Source: Candidatus Kaiserbacteria bacterium (lineage in GTDB: Bacteria > Patescibacteriota > Minisyncoccia > Phycocordibacterales > UBA2100). Taken from it: a stretch of DNA of 60,990 bases. Positions 18,296 to 27,200 of this stretch are shown here, one piece after another. The notes below the pieces were generated by a model. That model saw only the letters and a list, made by a program, of their open reading frames with translations, searched no databases and was not told the DNA's origin. The DNA is taken from assembly GCA_021413775.1 (NCBI GenBank), contig JAIOPS010000036.1, forward strand, positions 1-60,990, in the 5' to 3' direction. A program made the translations under genes and the position numbers. The stretch's first letter is position 1, and each line of letters opens with the position of its first letter.

Positions 18296-18301
18296 ATTAT
18301 A
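18296..18301 (-). promoter_or_regulatory. -10 box of dnaJ
   Basis: Perfect TATAAT on the minus strand, 7 nt before the dnaJ ATG; a TTGCGA sits 16 nt upstream as a possible -35. No CIRCE repeat is seen. Confidence 0.65.
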
Positions 18302-18324
18302 GGTATCTCGTAACGCTTCGCAAC

Positions 18325-19173
18325 TTAGGAGAATAGAAATGTTTTTATGAACCTTTCATAGCGCCACGTCTGAAGTTTCGGCCATGCCTGCATGCGGACC
18401 GTTGACCATACGGCGCGGCAGAACGCGAAATCACCGTAATACTGAGAAACGGCCGGAAATCCCGCACGCGCGCATACGGCATCGCACATTGCGAGATATT
18501 CGAGCTTCTGTGAAGGCGTGAAGCGGTACTTCGCGACGTACTCGAAGTCTCCCGGGTCCGGAAACCATTCGACTGTCGAGAGCGCGCAAATCGCGTCGAA
18601 TCCGAACGGTGCGGAAAATGAGTCTTCAAAATCGATAACGCCGAGCGGGTACATGTTTGAGGGATTGAAGTCCCCGTGCGTGAGTACGTACGGGAACCCC
18701 GATATCTTCTGGAGCACGCGCTCGAACTTATCCCGGAGAGATGTTATGTACTGCGGCAATTCTTCCCGCAAAATGTCGAGGTGTATGCCCTTTGCGAAAT
18801 TTTCCGGATCAGGAGTCACGAGCGCTTTTGATTGCGCCGTAAGGTAGCGTTCAGAAACACACAGAAAATCACTGAAGTGGGCGTCAGATACGGAGCCGAG
18901 CGTGCTGAAGTCGCTTTCAAACAGGTCACGGAAGCGTTTCTCACCGAGCGATTGCTCTATGAAGTATGACTCTGTGCCAAACGAACCGACAGAGAGTATA
19001 GACGCAACAGGAAAACCGAGCGCTTCCATTTTCTGATGCGTTGTAAGCTCGCGGGATACAGCCGCCGCGTCGCCGATTCGCAAGTAGCTATCCTTTCCGC
19101 GATAGACGCGCTGTCCGCTGCGCTGCTTCGTAACGAGGGTGAAGTCCGTACCCTCGACTGTGAGATTAGGCAT
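18325..19173 (-). CDS. Aminoglycoside phosphotransferase-like kinase
   Basis: A 282-residue protein of the APH/choline-kinase-like fold. The catalytic loop is [10 protein letters not shown] with the Brenner-type Asp and Asn, and the metal-binding motif follows as VIDFEDSF. The N-terminal lobe carries [12 protein letters not shown] and an acidic helix. It should phosphorylate a small hydroxylated molecule; resistance is not implied, since this fold has many metabolic roles. The ATG overlaps the last codons of dnaK by 8 nt, so it is translated with dnaK. The intrusion of a small-molecule kinase between dnaK and dnaJ is unusual. A longer reading to 19230 lies wholly within dnaK and is not needed. 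Confidence 0.7.
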   Translation of the reverse strand: MPNLTVEGTDFTLVTKQRSGQRVYRGKDSYLRIGDAAAVSRELTTHQKMEALGFPVASILSVGSFGTESYFIEQSLGEKRFRDLFESDFSTLGSVSDAHFSDFLCVSERYLTAQSKALVTPDPENFAKGIHLDILREELPQYITSLRDKFERVLQKISGFPYVLTHGDFNPSNMYPLGVIDFEDSFSAPFGFDAICALSTVEWFPDPGDFEYVAKYRFTPSQKLEYLAMCDAVCARAGFPAVSQYYGDFAFCRAVWSTVRMQAWPKLQTWRYERFIKTFLFS

Positions 19174-21025
19174 TCGCCTCCGGCCCGCCTTCCGGCTTCG
19201 GTCCTTCAGACGATTGGCCCTTCGATGCATCCGACATTGCCTGCCCGATAGCGCTCATCGCGCCAGAGAGCGTCTCTGTCGCGGACTTAATCGCGGCCGA
19301 GTCATTGCCTCCGCGAACGGATTTTGCGGCATCAATTTTGTCCTGAACGTTTTTGCGGACATCTTCACTTACCTTCTCACCGTGTTCCTTGAGTGCCTTC
19401 TCTGCGCTGTAGATTGTCTGGTCAGCGTGGTTCTGTGCTTCGACGAGATCCTTTTTCTGCTGGTCTTTTTCGGCATTTGTCTCCGCATCCGTCCGCATTT
19501 TTTCAATCTCCGCATCGGAGAGTCCCGAGGAAGCTTCTATGCGAATGGACTGCTCTTTATTGGTGGTTTTGTCCTTCGCTTTCACCGAGAGAATGCCGTT
19601 GGCATCGATGTCGAAGGTAACCTCCACCTGCGGCATTCCGCGCGGCGCCGGCGGAATACCGTCGAGATTGAATCTGCCGAGCGATTTATTGTCTGCAGCC
19701 ATAGGACGCTCGCCCTGGACGACGTGAATTTCAACTGAGGGCTGGTTGTCCGACGCGGTAGAAAATGTCTGCGAGCGCGACGTCGGTATGGTTGTATTGC
19801 GTTCGATGAGCTTTGTCGCGACACCGCCCATCGTCTCGATACCAAGAGAGAGCGGGATAACGTCGAGCAGAAGAACATCTTTCACGTCGCCCTGCAGAAT
19901 TCCTCCTTGAATTGCAGCACCGACCGCAACAACTTCGTCGGGATTTACGCCCATGTGCGGCTTCTTGCCGAAGAATTGTTCGACAGCCTTTTGCATCGCA
20001 GGCATTCGTGTCTGGCCTCCGACGAGAACAATCTCCTGGATGTCGGCGTTCTTGAACGGAGATGCTTCCATCGCGCGCTTCGTGATTGCCATCGCGCGGT
20101 CGAGAAATTCCGTCGAAAGCTCCTCAAGCTTGCCGCGCGTCAGTTTCAGAAGGAGATGCTTCGGACCGGATGCATCCGATGTTATAAACGGAATGTTAAT
20201 TTCCGTTTCCAAAGCCGTAGAAAGCTCTATCTTCGCCTTCTCCGCGGCCTCATCAAGTCGCTGGCGCGCGAGCGTGTCATTGCGGACGTCTATGCCGGAC
20301 TCTTTGCGGTACTCATCGGCAATCCAGTCCATTATTTTCTGATCGATGTCTTTACCGCCGAGGTGCGCGTCGCCGTCGGTCGAGCGGACCTCAATGACGT
20401 CATCACCGACTTCCAGTACTGATATGTCGAATGTACCGCCACCGAAATCGAAGACGACTATTTTTTCATCTTTCTTCTTGTTGAATCCGTATGCGAGCGC
20501 CGCCGCGGTCGGCTCATTGATGATGCGCTTCACGTCGAGACCGGCGATTTTGCCGGCGTCTTTGGTCGCTTGGCGCTGCGTATCGTTGAAATACGCCGGG
20601 ACCGTAATAACGGCTTCGGTGATTGTCTCGCCCAGGCGCGCTTCCGCGTCGGCCTTGAGCTTCTGAAGAATCATCGCCGAAATTTCTTCCGGGCGGTACC
20701 ACTTGTCCCCCATCTGCACCTCGATGCCGCCGTTGTCGGCTTTGCGCATTTCAAACGGAACGGCTGCCTTGTCCTTTTGGACGGCGGGCTCGTCAAAGTT
20801 GTGCCCGATGAACCGTTTAATCTGGTAAATCGTATTCTTCGGATTAGTAACAGCCTGACGGCGCGCAATTTGGCCGACGAGGCGTTCGCCTGTTTTAGAG
20901 AGTGCGATAACTGAGGGTGTCGTCCGTCCGCCTTCCGCGTTTTCGATGATAATCGGTTCTCCGCCGCTCACGACGGCAACCGCTGAGTTGGTCGTACCCA
21001 AGTCAATACCGAGTATTTTAGCCAT
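19166..21025 (-). CDS. dnaK: Chaperone DnaK (Hsp70)
   Basis: DnaK of 619 residues. The ATPase domain opens with [16 protein letters not shown] and includes [18 protein letters not shown] and [12 protein letters not shown]; the substrate domain has [14 protein letters not shown], and the lid helices precede a Gly/Pro/Glu-rich tail. It folds and protects proteins with GrpE and DnaJ. The ATG is 7 nt after the grpE stop. Confidence 0.97.
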   Translation of the reverse strand: MAKILGIDLGTTNSAVAVVSGGEPIIIENAEGGRTTPSVIALSKTGERLVGQIARRQAVTNPKNTIYQIKRFIGHNFDEPAVQKDKAAVPFEMRKADNGGIEVQMGDKWYRPEEISAMILQKLKADAEARLGETITEAVITVPAYFNDTQRQATKDAGKIAGLDVKRIINEPTAAALAYGFNKKKDEKIVVFDFGGGTFDISVLEVGDDVIEVRSTDGDAHLGGKDIDQKIMDWIADEYRKESGIDVRNDTLARQRLDEAAEKAKIELSTALETEINIPFITSDASGPKHLLLKLTRGKLEELSTEFLDRAMAITKRAMEASPFKNADIQEIVLVGGQTRMPAMQKAVEQFFGKKPHMGVNPDEVVAVGAAIQGGILQGDVKDVLLLDVIPLSLGIETMGGVATKLIERNTTIPTSRSQTFSTASDNQPSVEIHVVQGERPMAADNKSLGRFNLDGIPPAPRGMPQVEVTFDIDANGILSVKAKDKTTNKEQSIRIEASSGLSDAEIEKMRTDAETNAEKDQQKKDLVEAQNHADQTIYSAEKALKEHGEKVSEDVRKNVQDKIDAAKSVRGGNDSAAIKSATETLSGAMSAIGQAMSDASKGQSSEGPKPEGGPEANA

Positions 21026-21032
21026 ATAATAT

Positions 21033-21578
21033 TTATTTTTTTATTATTACCTGTGCAGGTCGTATCACTCTGCTGCTCGATTTATACCCGTACCTGAGGA
21101 TGCGCGCAATAGTATTTGATTCTCCGGCGACATCGTCAAGCTCCTGTACCGCTTCGTGTATGTACGGGTCGAACGCGTCGCCGATTTTTCCGAAGCGTTC
21201 GATACCGTATCGCGCGAGCACGTCGAGCAGCTGGTTCCGTACCTGCTCCATGCCCGCCCTCCAGTTTTCATCCACAGAGAGCCACGATTCCGAGCCTGCT
21301 GCCATATCAAAACTGTCGAGAACCGGCAAAAGGTCCTCCGCCATGCTCTCCTTTCCGCGCAGAAGCGCCCGTTGCATATCAAGCGCAAGCTCCTTTTTTG
21401 CATTTATCGCATCGGCTTTGCAGCGCTGCCACCCGTCCAGGTACTCCTGTCGCTCGCTCTTAATTGTCGCAAGCTCATCTTTGAGCTTCTGCATCTTGGC
21501 CTGTACGGCACCTACAGCACCGACCTCATCTTCCGGCTCAAAATCGATGTGTTCTGTGTCATCCGAGTGTGTATCCAT
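21033..21578 (-). CDS. grpE: Nucleotide exchange factor GrpE
   Basis: GrpE of 181 residues: acidic N-terminus, a long helix (about 28-75) with [22 protein letters not shown], then the beta domain ending in [19 protein letters not shown]. It releases ADP from DnaK. The start at 21578 is supported by a TATACT box (21588-21593) 9 nt upstream; the frame extends further but the extra residues are not GrpE-like. Confidence 0.9.
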   Translation of the reverse strand: MDTHSDDTEHIDFEPEDEVGAVGAVQAKMQKLKDELATIKSERQEYLDGWQRCKADAINAKKELALDMQRALLRGKESMAEDLLPVLDSFDMAAGSESWLSVDENWRAGMEQVRNQLLDVLARYGIERFGKIGDAFDPYIHEAVQELDDVAGESNTIARILRYGYKSSSRVIRPAQVIIKK

Positions 21579-21587
21579 AGCGAGCAG

Positions 21588-21593
21588 AGTATA
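21588..21593 (-). promoter_or_regulatory. -10 box of grpE-dnaK
   Basis: TATACT on the minus strand, 9 nt before the grpE ATG. Confidence 0.5.
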
Positions 21594-21633
21594 CCAAATA
21601 CAGTTAAACCAAAAAGGCCTGCGCATCGTCGCA

Positions 21634-21660
21634 AAGAAAAACGCCCCAATGGGGCGTTGT
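21634..21660 (-). terminator. Intrinsic terminator after rpsI
   Basis: On the minus strand the hairpin AACGCCCC-AT-TGGGGCGTT is followed by a T-rich run. It begins just past the rpsI stop and closes the rpoA-rplQ-rplM-rpsI unit. Confidence 0.8.
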
Positions 21661-21662
21661 TT

Positions 21663-22055
21663 CTATCGCTTCGACCACTGCGGAGCACGACGCGCCGCTT
21701 TGAGACCGAACTTTTTGCGCTCTTTCGCACGAGGGTCTCGTTTCAAGTAACCTTTCGCTTTCAAATCTTTGCGCTGCTCCGGAACGAGCTCAATCATTGC
21801 GCGCGAGATACCGAGCCGCACAGCCTCTGCCTGAGCCTTGTGGCCGCCGCCACGCACATGCGCGGACACGGAGAATGTTGCACCGAGCTCCTGCATCGGA
21901 GCCAGCGCCGTTTTCACCATGGACGAGAGCGGGAAGTAATCTTCGGCAGGTTTGCCGTTGACCGTCATCGAAGACGTCTTCGCGTCGGTCAATCTGACAC
22001 GCGCTGTCGCGGTCTTCCGGCGTCCTACTGCTTCTGTGTATTCTTTCGTAGCCAT
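21663..22055 (-). CDS. rpsI: 30S ribosomal protein S9 (uS9)
   Basis: uS9 of 130 residues. EAVGRRKTATARVRL at the N-terminus and the basic C-terminal tail ending APQWSKR, which reaches the P-site tRNA, are diagnostic. The ATG comes 1 nt after the rplM stop. Confidence 0.96.
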   Translation of the reverse strand: MATKEYTEAVGRRKTATARVRLTDAKTSSMTVNGKPAEDYFPLSSMVKTALAPMQELGATFSVSAHVRGGGHKAQAEAVRLGISRAMIELVPEQRKDLKAKGYLKRDPRAKERKKFGLKAARRAPQWSKR

Positions 22056-22056
22056 A

Positions 22057-22407
22057 TTATTGCGTGATGGTTAGATTCTTCATGCGTGCGACAAGCATGG
22101 TGTTGCGCGGGAGCATCCGCTGGACGGCGACGCGTACCGCCTCTCCGGGCTTACGTGCATTCATCATGGCAAGAGTCTCTTTCTTGAGACCTCCCGGAAA
22201 ACCGGAATACTTCGTGTAGGTCTTTTGTATCTTCTTTTTCTCGCGCGTGTAAATTTTGGATGCATTTGTGACCGTCACCTTAACGTCGCTGAGAACATTC
22301 GGCGTGTAGTCCGCGCTCATCTTTCCCATGAGAGCCTTCGCTGCTTCGGATGCGACGCGTCCGAGCGTTCTGCCGGAAGCATCAATAGTATGTGTAGTTT
22401 TCTTCAT
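22057..22407 (-). CDS. rplM: 50S ribosomal protein L13 (uL13), short form
   Basis: uL13 of 116 residues with IDASGRTLGRVASEAAKALMGK and the central KKIQKTYTKYSGFPGG. Typical bacterial L13 has about 142 residues; the N- and C-terminal extensions are missing here. It starts 2 nt after the rplQ stop. Confidence 0.93.
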   Translation of the reverse strand: MKKTTHTIDASGRTLGRVASEAAKALMGKMSADYTPNVLSDVKVTVTNASKIYTREKKKIQKTYTKYSGFPGGLKKETLAMMNARKPGEAVRVAVQRMLPRNTMLVARMKNLTITQ

Positions 22408-22409
22408 AG

Positions 22410-22763
22410 TTATTTGACGAATTCAATGCGAGCCTGCTCTCCGACGCGCTTGCCGACACGGCCGAGGCGTACGATGCGCGTATAGCCTCCTGCGCGCTTC
22501 TGGTAACGCGGAGCAAGCGTATCATGGAGCTTCTTTACCGCGACCGCCGAGCCGATTCTGCTGAGCGTCATGCGGCGCGACTGAAGCGTATTGGCCTTGC
22601 TCGCGGTCACGAGACGCTCGATGACAGGACGAAGCTCCTTTGCTTTTGCGACCGTCGTTGTAATACCCTCGTGGAGAACGAGAGAGCGGGCAAGAGACTT
22701 AAGCAACGCGTTGCGCTGATTTTTCCCTCTCCGTAGTGTTCGCTTCGCGTTGTGGTGCCTCAT
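22410..22763 (-). CDS. rplQ: 50S ribosomal protein L17 (bL17)
   Basis: bL17 of 117 residues, recognised by RHHNAKRTLRRGKNQRNALLKSLA at the start (key residues R-H-x4-L-x-R) and by GGYTRIVRLGRVGKR near the end. It follows rpoA after 4 nt, the usual bacterial order. Confidence 0.95.
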   Translation of the reverse strand: MRHHNAKRTLRRGKNQRNALLKSLARSLVLHEGITTTVAKAKELRPVIERLVTASKANTLQSRRMTLSRIGSAVAVKKLHDTLAPRYQKRAGGYTRIVRLGRVGKRVGEQARIEFVK

Positions 22764-22767
22764 ACAT

Positions 22768-23745
22768 TTATTGTGAACGGAGCGTCAAACCGAGGTTTGA
22801 AAGTGCGCGCTTAATATCCTGAAGTCCCTTTTGGCCGAGACCTTCAATTGCAAGGAGGTCATCTTCTCGTTTGCGTGCGAGTCCGCCGACTGTGCGGATA
22901 GACGCATTATCAAGCGCGAGTTCGACACGCTGCGGCAGGTGAAGCTCCGTGATGCGGGTCTTGAGTATCTCAGCGTCCATCGGCTGCGACTTATCATCGC
23001 GACCGGATACGGCGGCGTCCGTTGTCATAGACATAGGAGCCTCTTCCTCGACTTCCTCTTTGAAGCCGACGACGGACTTGAGCTGGTGAATCATGGTTTC
23101 GATGGAGCGTTCGAGTGCTTCGCGCGGCTCGATGGTGCCGTCCGTCTCGATGAGAATCCGAAGACGGTTGAAGTCAGTTCTGTCACCGACGCGCATGTTC
23201 TCCACTTCGTAGTTGGCGCGGCGAATCGGACTGAAAATCGCATCGAGTGCAATCGTGCCGATATCAACGCGCTCCTTCTGGTGCTCCTCTTTCGGAATGT
23301 ATCCGAGGCCGCGCTCCGCGCGAAGTTCGAGTTCGAAATTGATTTTACCGGTAACGTCCGCGATGTGCTGTTCGGGATTGAGGATTTCTACCTGACCGGG
23401 CAGCTTGAGATCGGCGGCGGTGACGGTCTGAGGACCCTTCACTGAAAGCGTAATCGTCTGCGGCTCGTCAGAGAGAAGCTTGAAGCGAATCTTGCGGAGG
23501 TTGAGAAGAATCGTAACGACATCCTCCTTTACTCCCTCGATTGTCGAGAACTCATGGGATACGCCCGGGATTTTTACGTGCGTCACGGCCGCGCCGGGGA
23601 GAGACGAGAGAATAATGCGGCGGAGAGAGTTGCCGAGTGTGTAACCGTAGCCCGGATAGAGACCGTCTATCTCATAGGTGCCGCTTCGTTCGCTTTCGGC
23701 GACGACACGCGGCTTCGATGGCAATGCAATGTGATAATCAGACAT
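22768..23745 (-). CDS. rpoA: RNA polymerase alpha subunit
   Basis: Alpha subunit of 325 residues. The NTD (1-230) has YTLGNSLRRIILSSLPGAAV, the dimerisation and assembly core; a linker around 235-255 leads to the CTD with LALDNASIRTVGGLARK, the helix-hairpin-helix that touches UP elements. It starts a transcript with its own promoter just past rpsD and a leader of roughly 85-95 nt, unusually long for this genome. Confidence 0.96.
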   Translation of the reverse strand: MSDYHIALPSKPRVVAESERSGTYEIDGLYPGYGYTLGNSLRRIILSSLPGAAVTHVKIPGVSHEFSTIEGVKEDVVTILLNLRKIRFKLLSDEPQTITLSVKGPQTVTAADLKLPGQVEILNPEQHIADVTGKINFELELRAERGLGYIPKEEHQKERVDIGTIALDAIFSPIRRANYEVENMRVGDRTDFNRLRILIETDGTIEPREALERSIETMIHQLKSVVGFKEEVEEEAPMSMTTDAAVSGRDDKSQPMDAEILKTRITELHLPQRVELALDNASIRTVGGLARKREDDLLAIEGLGQKGLQDIKRALSNLGLTLRSQ

Positions 23746-23877
23746 AGGATGATGGACCTGTTAGGATATCCTGTTACTTATAATGTGAAAACGCCGCTAA
23801 ATAAGACCGCTTGTAAGAAGGAATTGACCGGGAAATAAAACGCCCGCCAGTATACCACTATCTGCTGTAGAACTCAA
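23746..23877 (-). promoter_or_regulatory. rpoA promoter and leader
   Basis: On the minus strand TTGAGT (23872-23877), a 17-bp spacer and TATACT (23849-23854) form a strong sigma-70-type promoter that overlaps the end of rpsD. It allows rpoA-rplQ-rplM-rpsI to be expressed independently of the infA operon. The leader between 23746 and about 23842 is long compared with the leaderless genes around it and could hold a control element; no known ribosomal leader was recognised. Confidence 0.7.
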
Positions 23878-24463
23878 ACACCGTCGGATAATCAAGACCT
23901 GTTTCGACCGGTGTGAATTGCGGATCACCCGTTACCTCGGCGGAAAGGCTCCCCATGTCGACGGAAAGCCACTGCGGAGTAGAGCGGTGATTTTCTTTGT
24001 CGGCGAGAGCCGCGTAGAGCGGGCTCTTCCGGTTGCCTTCGCGGACGGAAACCTTATCCCCTATCTTGAGGTGGTGGGACGGGCTCGTGATGCGGCGTCC
24101 GTTGACCGTTATGTGACCGTGAGAGACCGCCTGGCGTGCCGCACGGCGGGTCGTAGCGATTCCGGCGCGGTATACGGCTGAATCCGCACGAAGCTCAAGC
24201 GCACGGTGAAGTGCCTCTGAGGGATTGGCGGCCTCGAATGCCTTCTCCGCATAGTTGGAAAGCTGCTTTTCTGAAAGACCGTACGTGAAGCGTACCTTCT
24301 GCTTTTCAAGAAGCTGTCGTCCGTAGTCCGAACCGCCGCCGCGGCGCTGCTTCTTCGGCTTGGCGTTCGCTTCGGAGAGAGCGAATTTCTGCGTCTGGGT
24401 CTGCTCGAAGACGGCAGCACCGAGGCGTTTCGCTATTTTGTACTTTGATTTAATGGGAAGCAT
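23858..24463 (-). CDS. rpsD: 30S ribosomal protein S4 (uS4)
   Basis: uS4 of 201 residues. The S4 RNA-binding domain is clear: RAGIATTRRAARQAVSHGHITVNGRRI, then VREGNRKSPL. No zinc-binding cysteines. Follows rpsK after 12 nt. Confidence 0.95.
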   Translation of the reverse strand: MLPIKSKYKIAKRLGAAVFEQTQTQKFALSEANAKPKKQRRGGGSDYGRQLLEKQKVRFTYGLSEKQLSNYAEKAFEAANPSEALHRALELRADSAVYRAGIATTRRAARQAVSHGHITVNGRRITSPSHHLKIGDKVSVREGNRKSPLYAALADKENHRSTPQWLSVDMGSLSAEVTGDPQFTPVETGLDYPTVFEFYSR

Positions 24464-24475
24464 ATAGATATAAGA

Positions 24476-24910
24476 TTAGACTCGGCGGGGTTTCTTGGCG
24501 CGGGGTCCGTTGTGCGGAACCGGTGTGTCATCTGCGATTCTCGAAATGTCGATGCCTTTGCCGGCGAAGCCGCGGAGCGCGGATTCACGTCCTGCACCGA
24601 CGCCACGAATGACGACGTCCACCTCCTTGACACCGATGATGACGGCCTTGTCGCCGACCAGTTCGCCGACTTTTGCAGCAGCAAACGGAGTGCCCTTCTT
24701 CGCTCCGGAAAAACCGAGGCTGCCGGACGTAGACCACGCCACGGCGTTGCCTGACTTATCGGCCAAAAGCACTTTCGTGTTGTTGTACGTCGCGTGAATG
24801 TGGAGCGTACCGGCGACGACGTTCTTCTTGGCGACACGCGCCAAAGAGCGGGATTTGAGTCCCTGGTCGACGCTACCGCCGCTTTTCCGTATGATTCGCT
24901 TTTTTCCCAT
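24476..24910 (-). CDS. rpsK: 30S ribosomal protein S11 (uS11)
   Basis: uS11 of 144 residues, with HIHATYNNTKVLLADKSGN, the GAGRESALRGFAGKG loop and the terminal DDTPVPHNGPRAKKPRRV. The N-terminal basic extension is slightly longer than usual. Lies between rpsM (41 nt upstream) and rpsD. Confidence 0.96.
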   Translation of the reverse strand: MGKKRIIRKSGGSVDQGLKSRSLARVAKKNVVAGTLHIHATYNNTKVLLADKSGNAVAWSTSGSLGFSGAKKGTPFAAAKVGELVGDKAVIIGVKEVDVVIRGVGAGRESALRGFAGKGIDISRIADDTPVPHNGPRAKKPRRV

Positions 24911-24951
24911 GTAATTTTTTTATAGATATCAGTTTCGACGCACGTTACCGA

Positions 24952-25332
24952 CTATGTCTTCTCAAGCTTACGGCGACCTGATGTCATCGTCTTACGGACG
25001 TTGCCGCGGACGGTGCGTGAGTTTGTCTTTGTGCGCTGACCACGGGCCGGTAGATGTTTCGCGTGGCGCGTTCCCCGGTATGCCTTCACATCCCGCAGAC
25101 GGCGGATGTTGCCGGCAATTTCGCGCTTGAGTTCACCCTCCACCATAAACTTCTCGATTGCTTCGCGCAGCGCCGTTTCTTCCTGCGATGTAAGATCCTT
25201 CGGCTTCTTGCCGGCGTCAATCTTGAGTGATGCGAGAGCGACGAGTGCACGCGGCCGGCCGACACCGAACACGGCCGTCAGACCGATTTCGAGCCTCTTT
25301 TCTTCAGGTATGGTTACACCGGCAATACGCAT
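24952..25332 (-). CDS. rpsM: 30S ribosomal protein S13 (uS13)
   Basis: uS13 of 126 residues. RIAGVTIPEEKRLEIGLTAVFGVG begins the protein and RGTRHAKHLPARGQRTKTNSRT is the conserved C-terminal tail. Part of infA-rpmJ-rpsM-rpsK-rpsD. Confidence 0.96.
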   Translation of the reverse strand: MRIAGVTIPEEKRLEIGLTAVFGVGRPRALVALASLKIDAGKKPKDLTSQEETALREAIEKFMVEGELKREIAGNIRRLRDVKAYRGTRHAKHLPARGQRTKTNSRTVRGNVRKTMTSGRRKLEKT

Positions 25333-25356
25333 GATAAGTATCTGAATTTGAAATAA

Positions 25357-25470
25357 TTAACCTTGGCGCTGCTTGTGACGGGGATTCGTGCAAATGACCC
25401 ACACGCGACCGCGGCGCTTGAGCGAACGGCAGTGCGTACAAATCTTTTTAACTGATGCTTTTACTTTCAT
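25357..25470 (-). CDS. rpmJ: 50S ribosomal protein L36 (bL36)
   Basis: A 37-residue zinc-ribbon ribosomal protein found by reading the gap between infA and rpsM. It starts [16 protein letters not shown] and continues with [11 protein letters not shown]; the Cys/His ligands C-x2-C...C-x4-H are intact. The gap to infA is 12 nt and to rpsM 24 nt. Confidence 0.95.
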   Translation of the reverse strand: MKVKASVKKICTHCRSLKRRGRVWVICTNPRHKQRQG

Positions 25471-25482
25471 ACAAGTGTACGG

Positions 25483-25689
25483 TTATGACCGTCTGATTAT
25501 CCTCGCCCGGCCACCGTACGAATCAAGCTGAACTTGAACACGATCGCCAACCAACACTTTAATGCGATGCAATCGCATTTTGCCGGCCAGGTACGCGAGA
25601 ACGTTCCTGTCGTCTGACAACTTGACCTTGAAAAGTGTATTCGGAAGCGCCTCGTCGACGATCCCTTCTACAACTTCTGGTTCAGCCAT
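25483..25689 (-). CDS. infA: Translation initiation factor IF-1
   Basis: An OB-fold protein of 68 residues (VEGIVDEALPNTLFKVKLSD, then GKMRLHRIKVLVGDRVQVQL) that binds the ribosomal A site. The start at 25689 is set by a TTGACT-17-TATTCT promoter just upstream; the open frame extends into the promoter from a TTG but should not be translated. First gene of the ribosomal operon. Confidence 0.93.
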   Translation of the reverse strand: MAEPEVVEGIVDEALPNTLFKVKLSDDRNVLAYLAGKMRLHRIKVLVGDRVQVQLDSYGGRARIIRRS

Positions 25690-25702
25690 ATCAGCGCGTC
25701 GT

Positions 25703-25731
25703 AGAATAGCAGCTCCTTTTGGCTCAGTCAA
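25703..25731 (-). promoter_or_regulatory. Promoter of the infA ribosomal operon
   Basis: On the minus strand TTGACT (25726-25731), 17-bp spacer, TATTCT (25703-25708). The predicted transcript starts about 7 nt before the infA ATG. One of the few promoters here with a good -35 box. Confidence 0.75.
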
Positions 25732-25734
25732 GCC

Positions 25735-27132
25735 CTACTTAGCGGGATTTACGACCGTGACCTTGATTGAAGCCGCATTTTTCGGAAACACGCTCGACCA
25801 GAACGGTTCGATGCGTGCACGAGCCTCCTGAACCCCCTCAAACCCGGTGACGATGTTCTGGAACGCGCTCTGGTCCTTTCCGGCAAGAGCCTCCGTCAGG
25901 GCCTTGGTATCGACCCGCCAGACGATGAGCGCGTTTCCTATGAGAGTGAATGACATCGGGTCTACGCCGAGCGTCGAGGATGCGGACGTCATGTGAGCGC
26001 CGTATCCTTCACCCGGAATAATGAACATGGATGCGTTATCCGTATTTGAAGAGACGGATTGTGCGACTGCCGCAGCGAAAGCATCCGCCGGGAATACAGG
26101 GATCAGGACGTGTGCCTTTTGATGTATCCGGACCTTGCCGCCGGCCTCCGATGTGGTCGGCTCATCCTGGTACTGCACTTGAACAAGGTCGGTAAACACA
26201 ATCGACGAATCGTTTTCGAGAGCTTTCGCCGCATCGCGGACTTTGCCCTCAAGGCGGGAGCGGATGGCTGCAACTGTCGTATCGGTATCAGCCTGAGACA
26301 CGCCGGGCTTGTCGCCCGAAAATCCTCCCGTGAATGCCGCATTCGATGAGGCGTACACGTGCGCATACATATCAGGCGTTGATTTCAGACCGGGTAAGGT
26401 GAAGCGCGAAATCGGTCCGACGTTGTACTTGTCACCGACCTGGTCGGCCACGACAGTCACTGTAACGCTGCCCGGAGTACTGCCGGATTTCGCCGGCACG
26501 ACAATATCCGCCGGTGCCCTGAAAACGAGTCCGTCCGGAGTTTCAAAACGGGTCGTTTTTATCAGTTTTACGGGAGCGCTCGAGAAATCATTGAATACGG
26601 TTATCGACCCCGATGCTTTTTCCTCGGAGTGCACAGTACCGGTGCTGGTAACGGTGTCGGAATCCTCAAGATCCACTGTCTGGACGGTGTACGGAAGCGT
26701 TCCGCTCGCCGCCGCAACGGACGGGTAGGCCGTGAACTGACTGGTTTGATCGAAGATTACCGCATGCGTTTTCGGCGTCACTGTCACCGTCGTCGCCCGA
26801 AGGGCCATGAGAAGAAGAATTGCGAGTGCCAGCACGGAAACTGCTGCGACAACCCATAGCCATATTCTGTGCGGCGGGGCTTTTCTGACGAAATCGGATT
26901 GCTGGGTCATTTCAGGCATCGGGCGTCGCGGTCTGGACGGGTTGATGTTGACGTTCCGTATGGACCTGTCGGGCGACGGTGGGTCCAGGTCAGGCTCCTC
27001 TTGTGAGATTTCCGGCTCCGGCGGCATGGTCGAGTTCGATGTACTCATCGGCGAGACAGGAACGCGGCGCGGAGGTTCAATATCGTGAGGCTGCTCCGGA
27101 GGAATGATGTCTTGAAAGTAATCTTTTACCAT
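25735..27132 (-). CDS. Baseplate J-like domain membrane protein
   Basis: A 465-residue single-pass protein. Residues 1-85 are cytoplasmic and rich in Pro, Ser and Glu; residues 90-112 (WLWVVAAVSVLALAILLLMAL) are the membrane helix; the remainder is extracytoplasmic. The segment GSITVFNDFSSAPVKLIK followed by TRFETPDGLVF and the VGPISRFTLPG segment resemble the Baseplate-J/gp47-like fold that is common in CPR genomes. In phages this fold builds a baseplate wedge; its role in CPR is unknown, with surface appendages or host contact a fair guess. A TATAAT box lies at 27158-27163, giving an 18-25 nt leader. Adjacent to a PilM/FtsA-like ATPase. Confidence 0.7.
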   Translation of the reverse strand: MVKDYFQDIIPPEQPHDIEPPRRVPVSPMSTSNSTMPPEPEISQEEPDLDPPSPDRSIRNVNINPSRPRRPMPEMTQQSDFVRKAPPHRIWLWVVAAVSVLALAILLLMALRATTVTVTPKTHAVIFDQTSQFTAYPSVAAASGTLPYTVQTVDLEDSDTVTSTGTVHSEEKASGSITVFNDFSSAPVKLIKTTRFETPDGLVFRAPADIVVPAKSGSTPGSVTVTVVADQVGDKYNVGPISRFTLPGLKSTPDMYAHVYASSNAAFTGGFSGDKPGVSQADTDTTVAAIRSRLEGKVRDAAKALENDSSIVFTDLVQVQYQDEPTTSEAGGKVRIHQKAHVLIPVFPADAFAAAVAQSVSSNTDNASMFIIPGEGYGAHMTSASSTLGVDPMSFTLIGNALIVWRVDTKALTEALAGKDQSAFQNIVTGFEGVQEARARIEPFWSSVFPKNAASIKVTVVNPAK

Positions 27133-27157
27133 ACGTGAAAATTAAGAAGTATTCCCC

Positions 27158-27163
27158 ATTATA
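27158..27163 (-). promoter_or_regulatory. -10 box of the Baseplate J-like gene
   Basis: Perfect TATAAT on the minus strand, 25 nt before the ATG; a gene here with a short but real leader. Confidence 0.5.
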
Positions 27164-27200
27164 CCGAATTAAGGCCCGCCGATTCACGGTGCGCTTGAAA

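Noticed and set aside
18325..19173. Aminoglycoside resistance gene
   Set aside because: The kinase motif is shared by many metabolic kinases; sequence alone does not point to antibiotics.
17080..21100. CIRCE/HrcA control of grpE-dnaK-dnaJ
   Set aside because: No TTAGCACTC-type inverted repeat upstream of grpE, dnaK or dnaJ, and no hrcA gene in the cluster.
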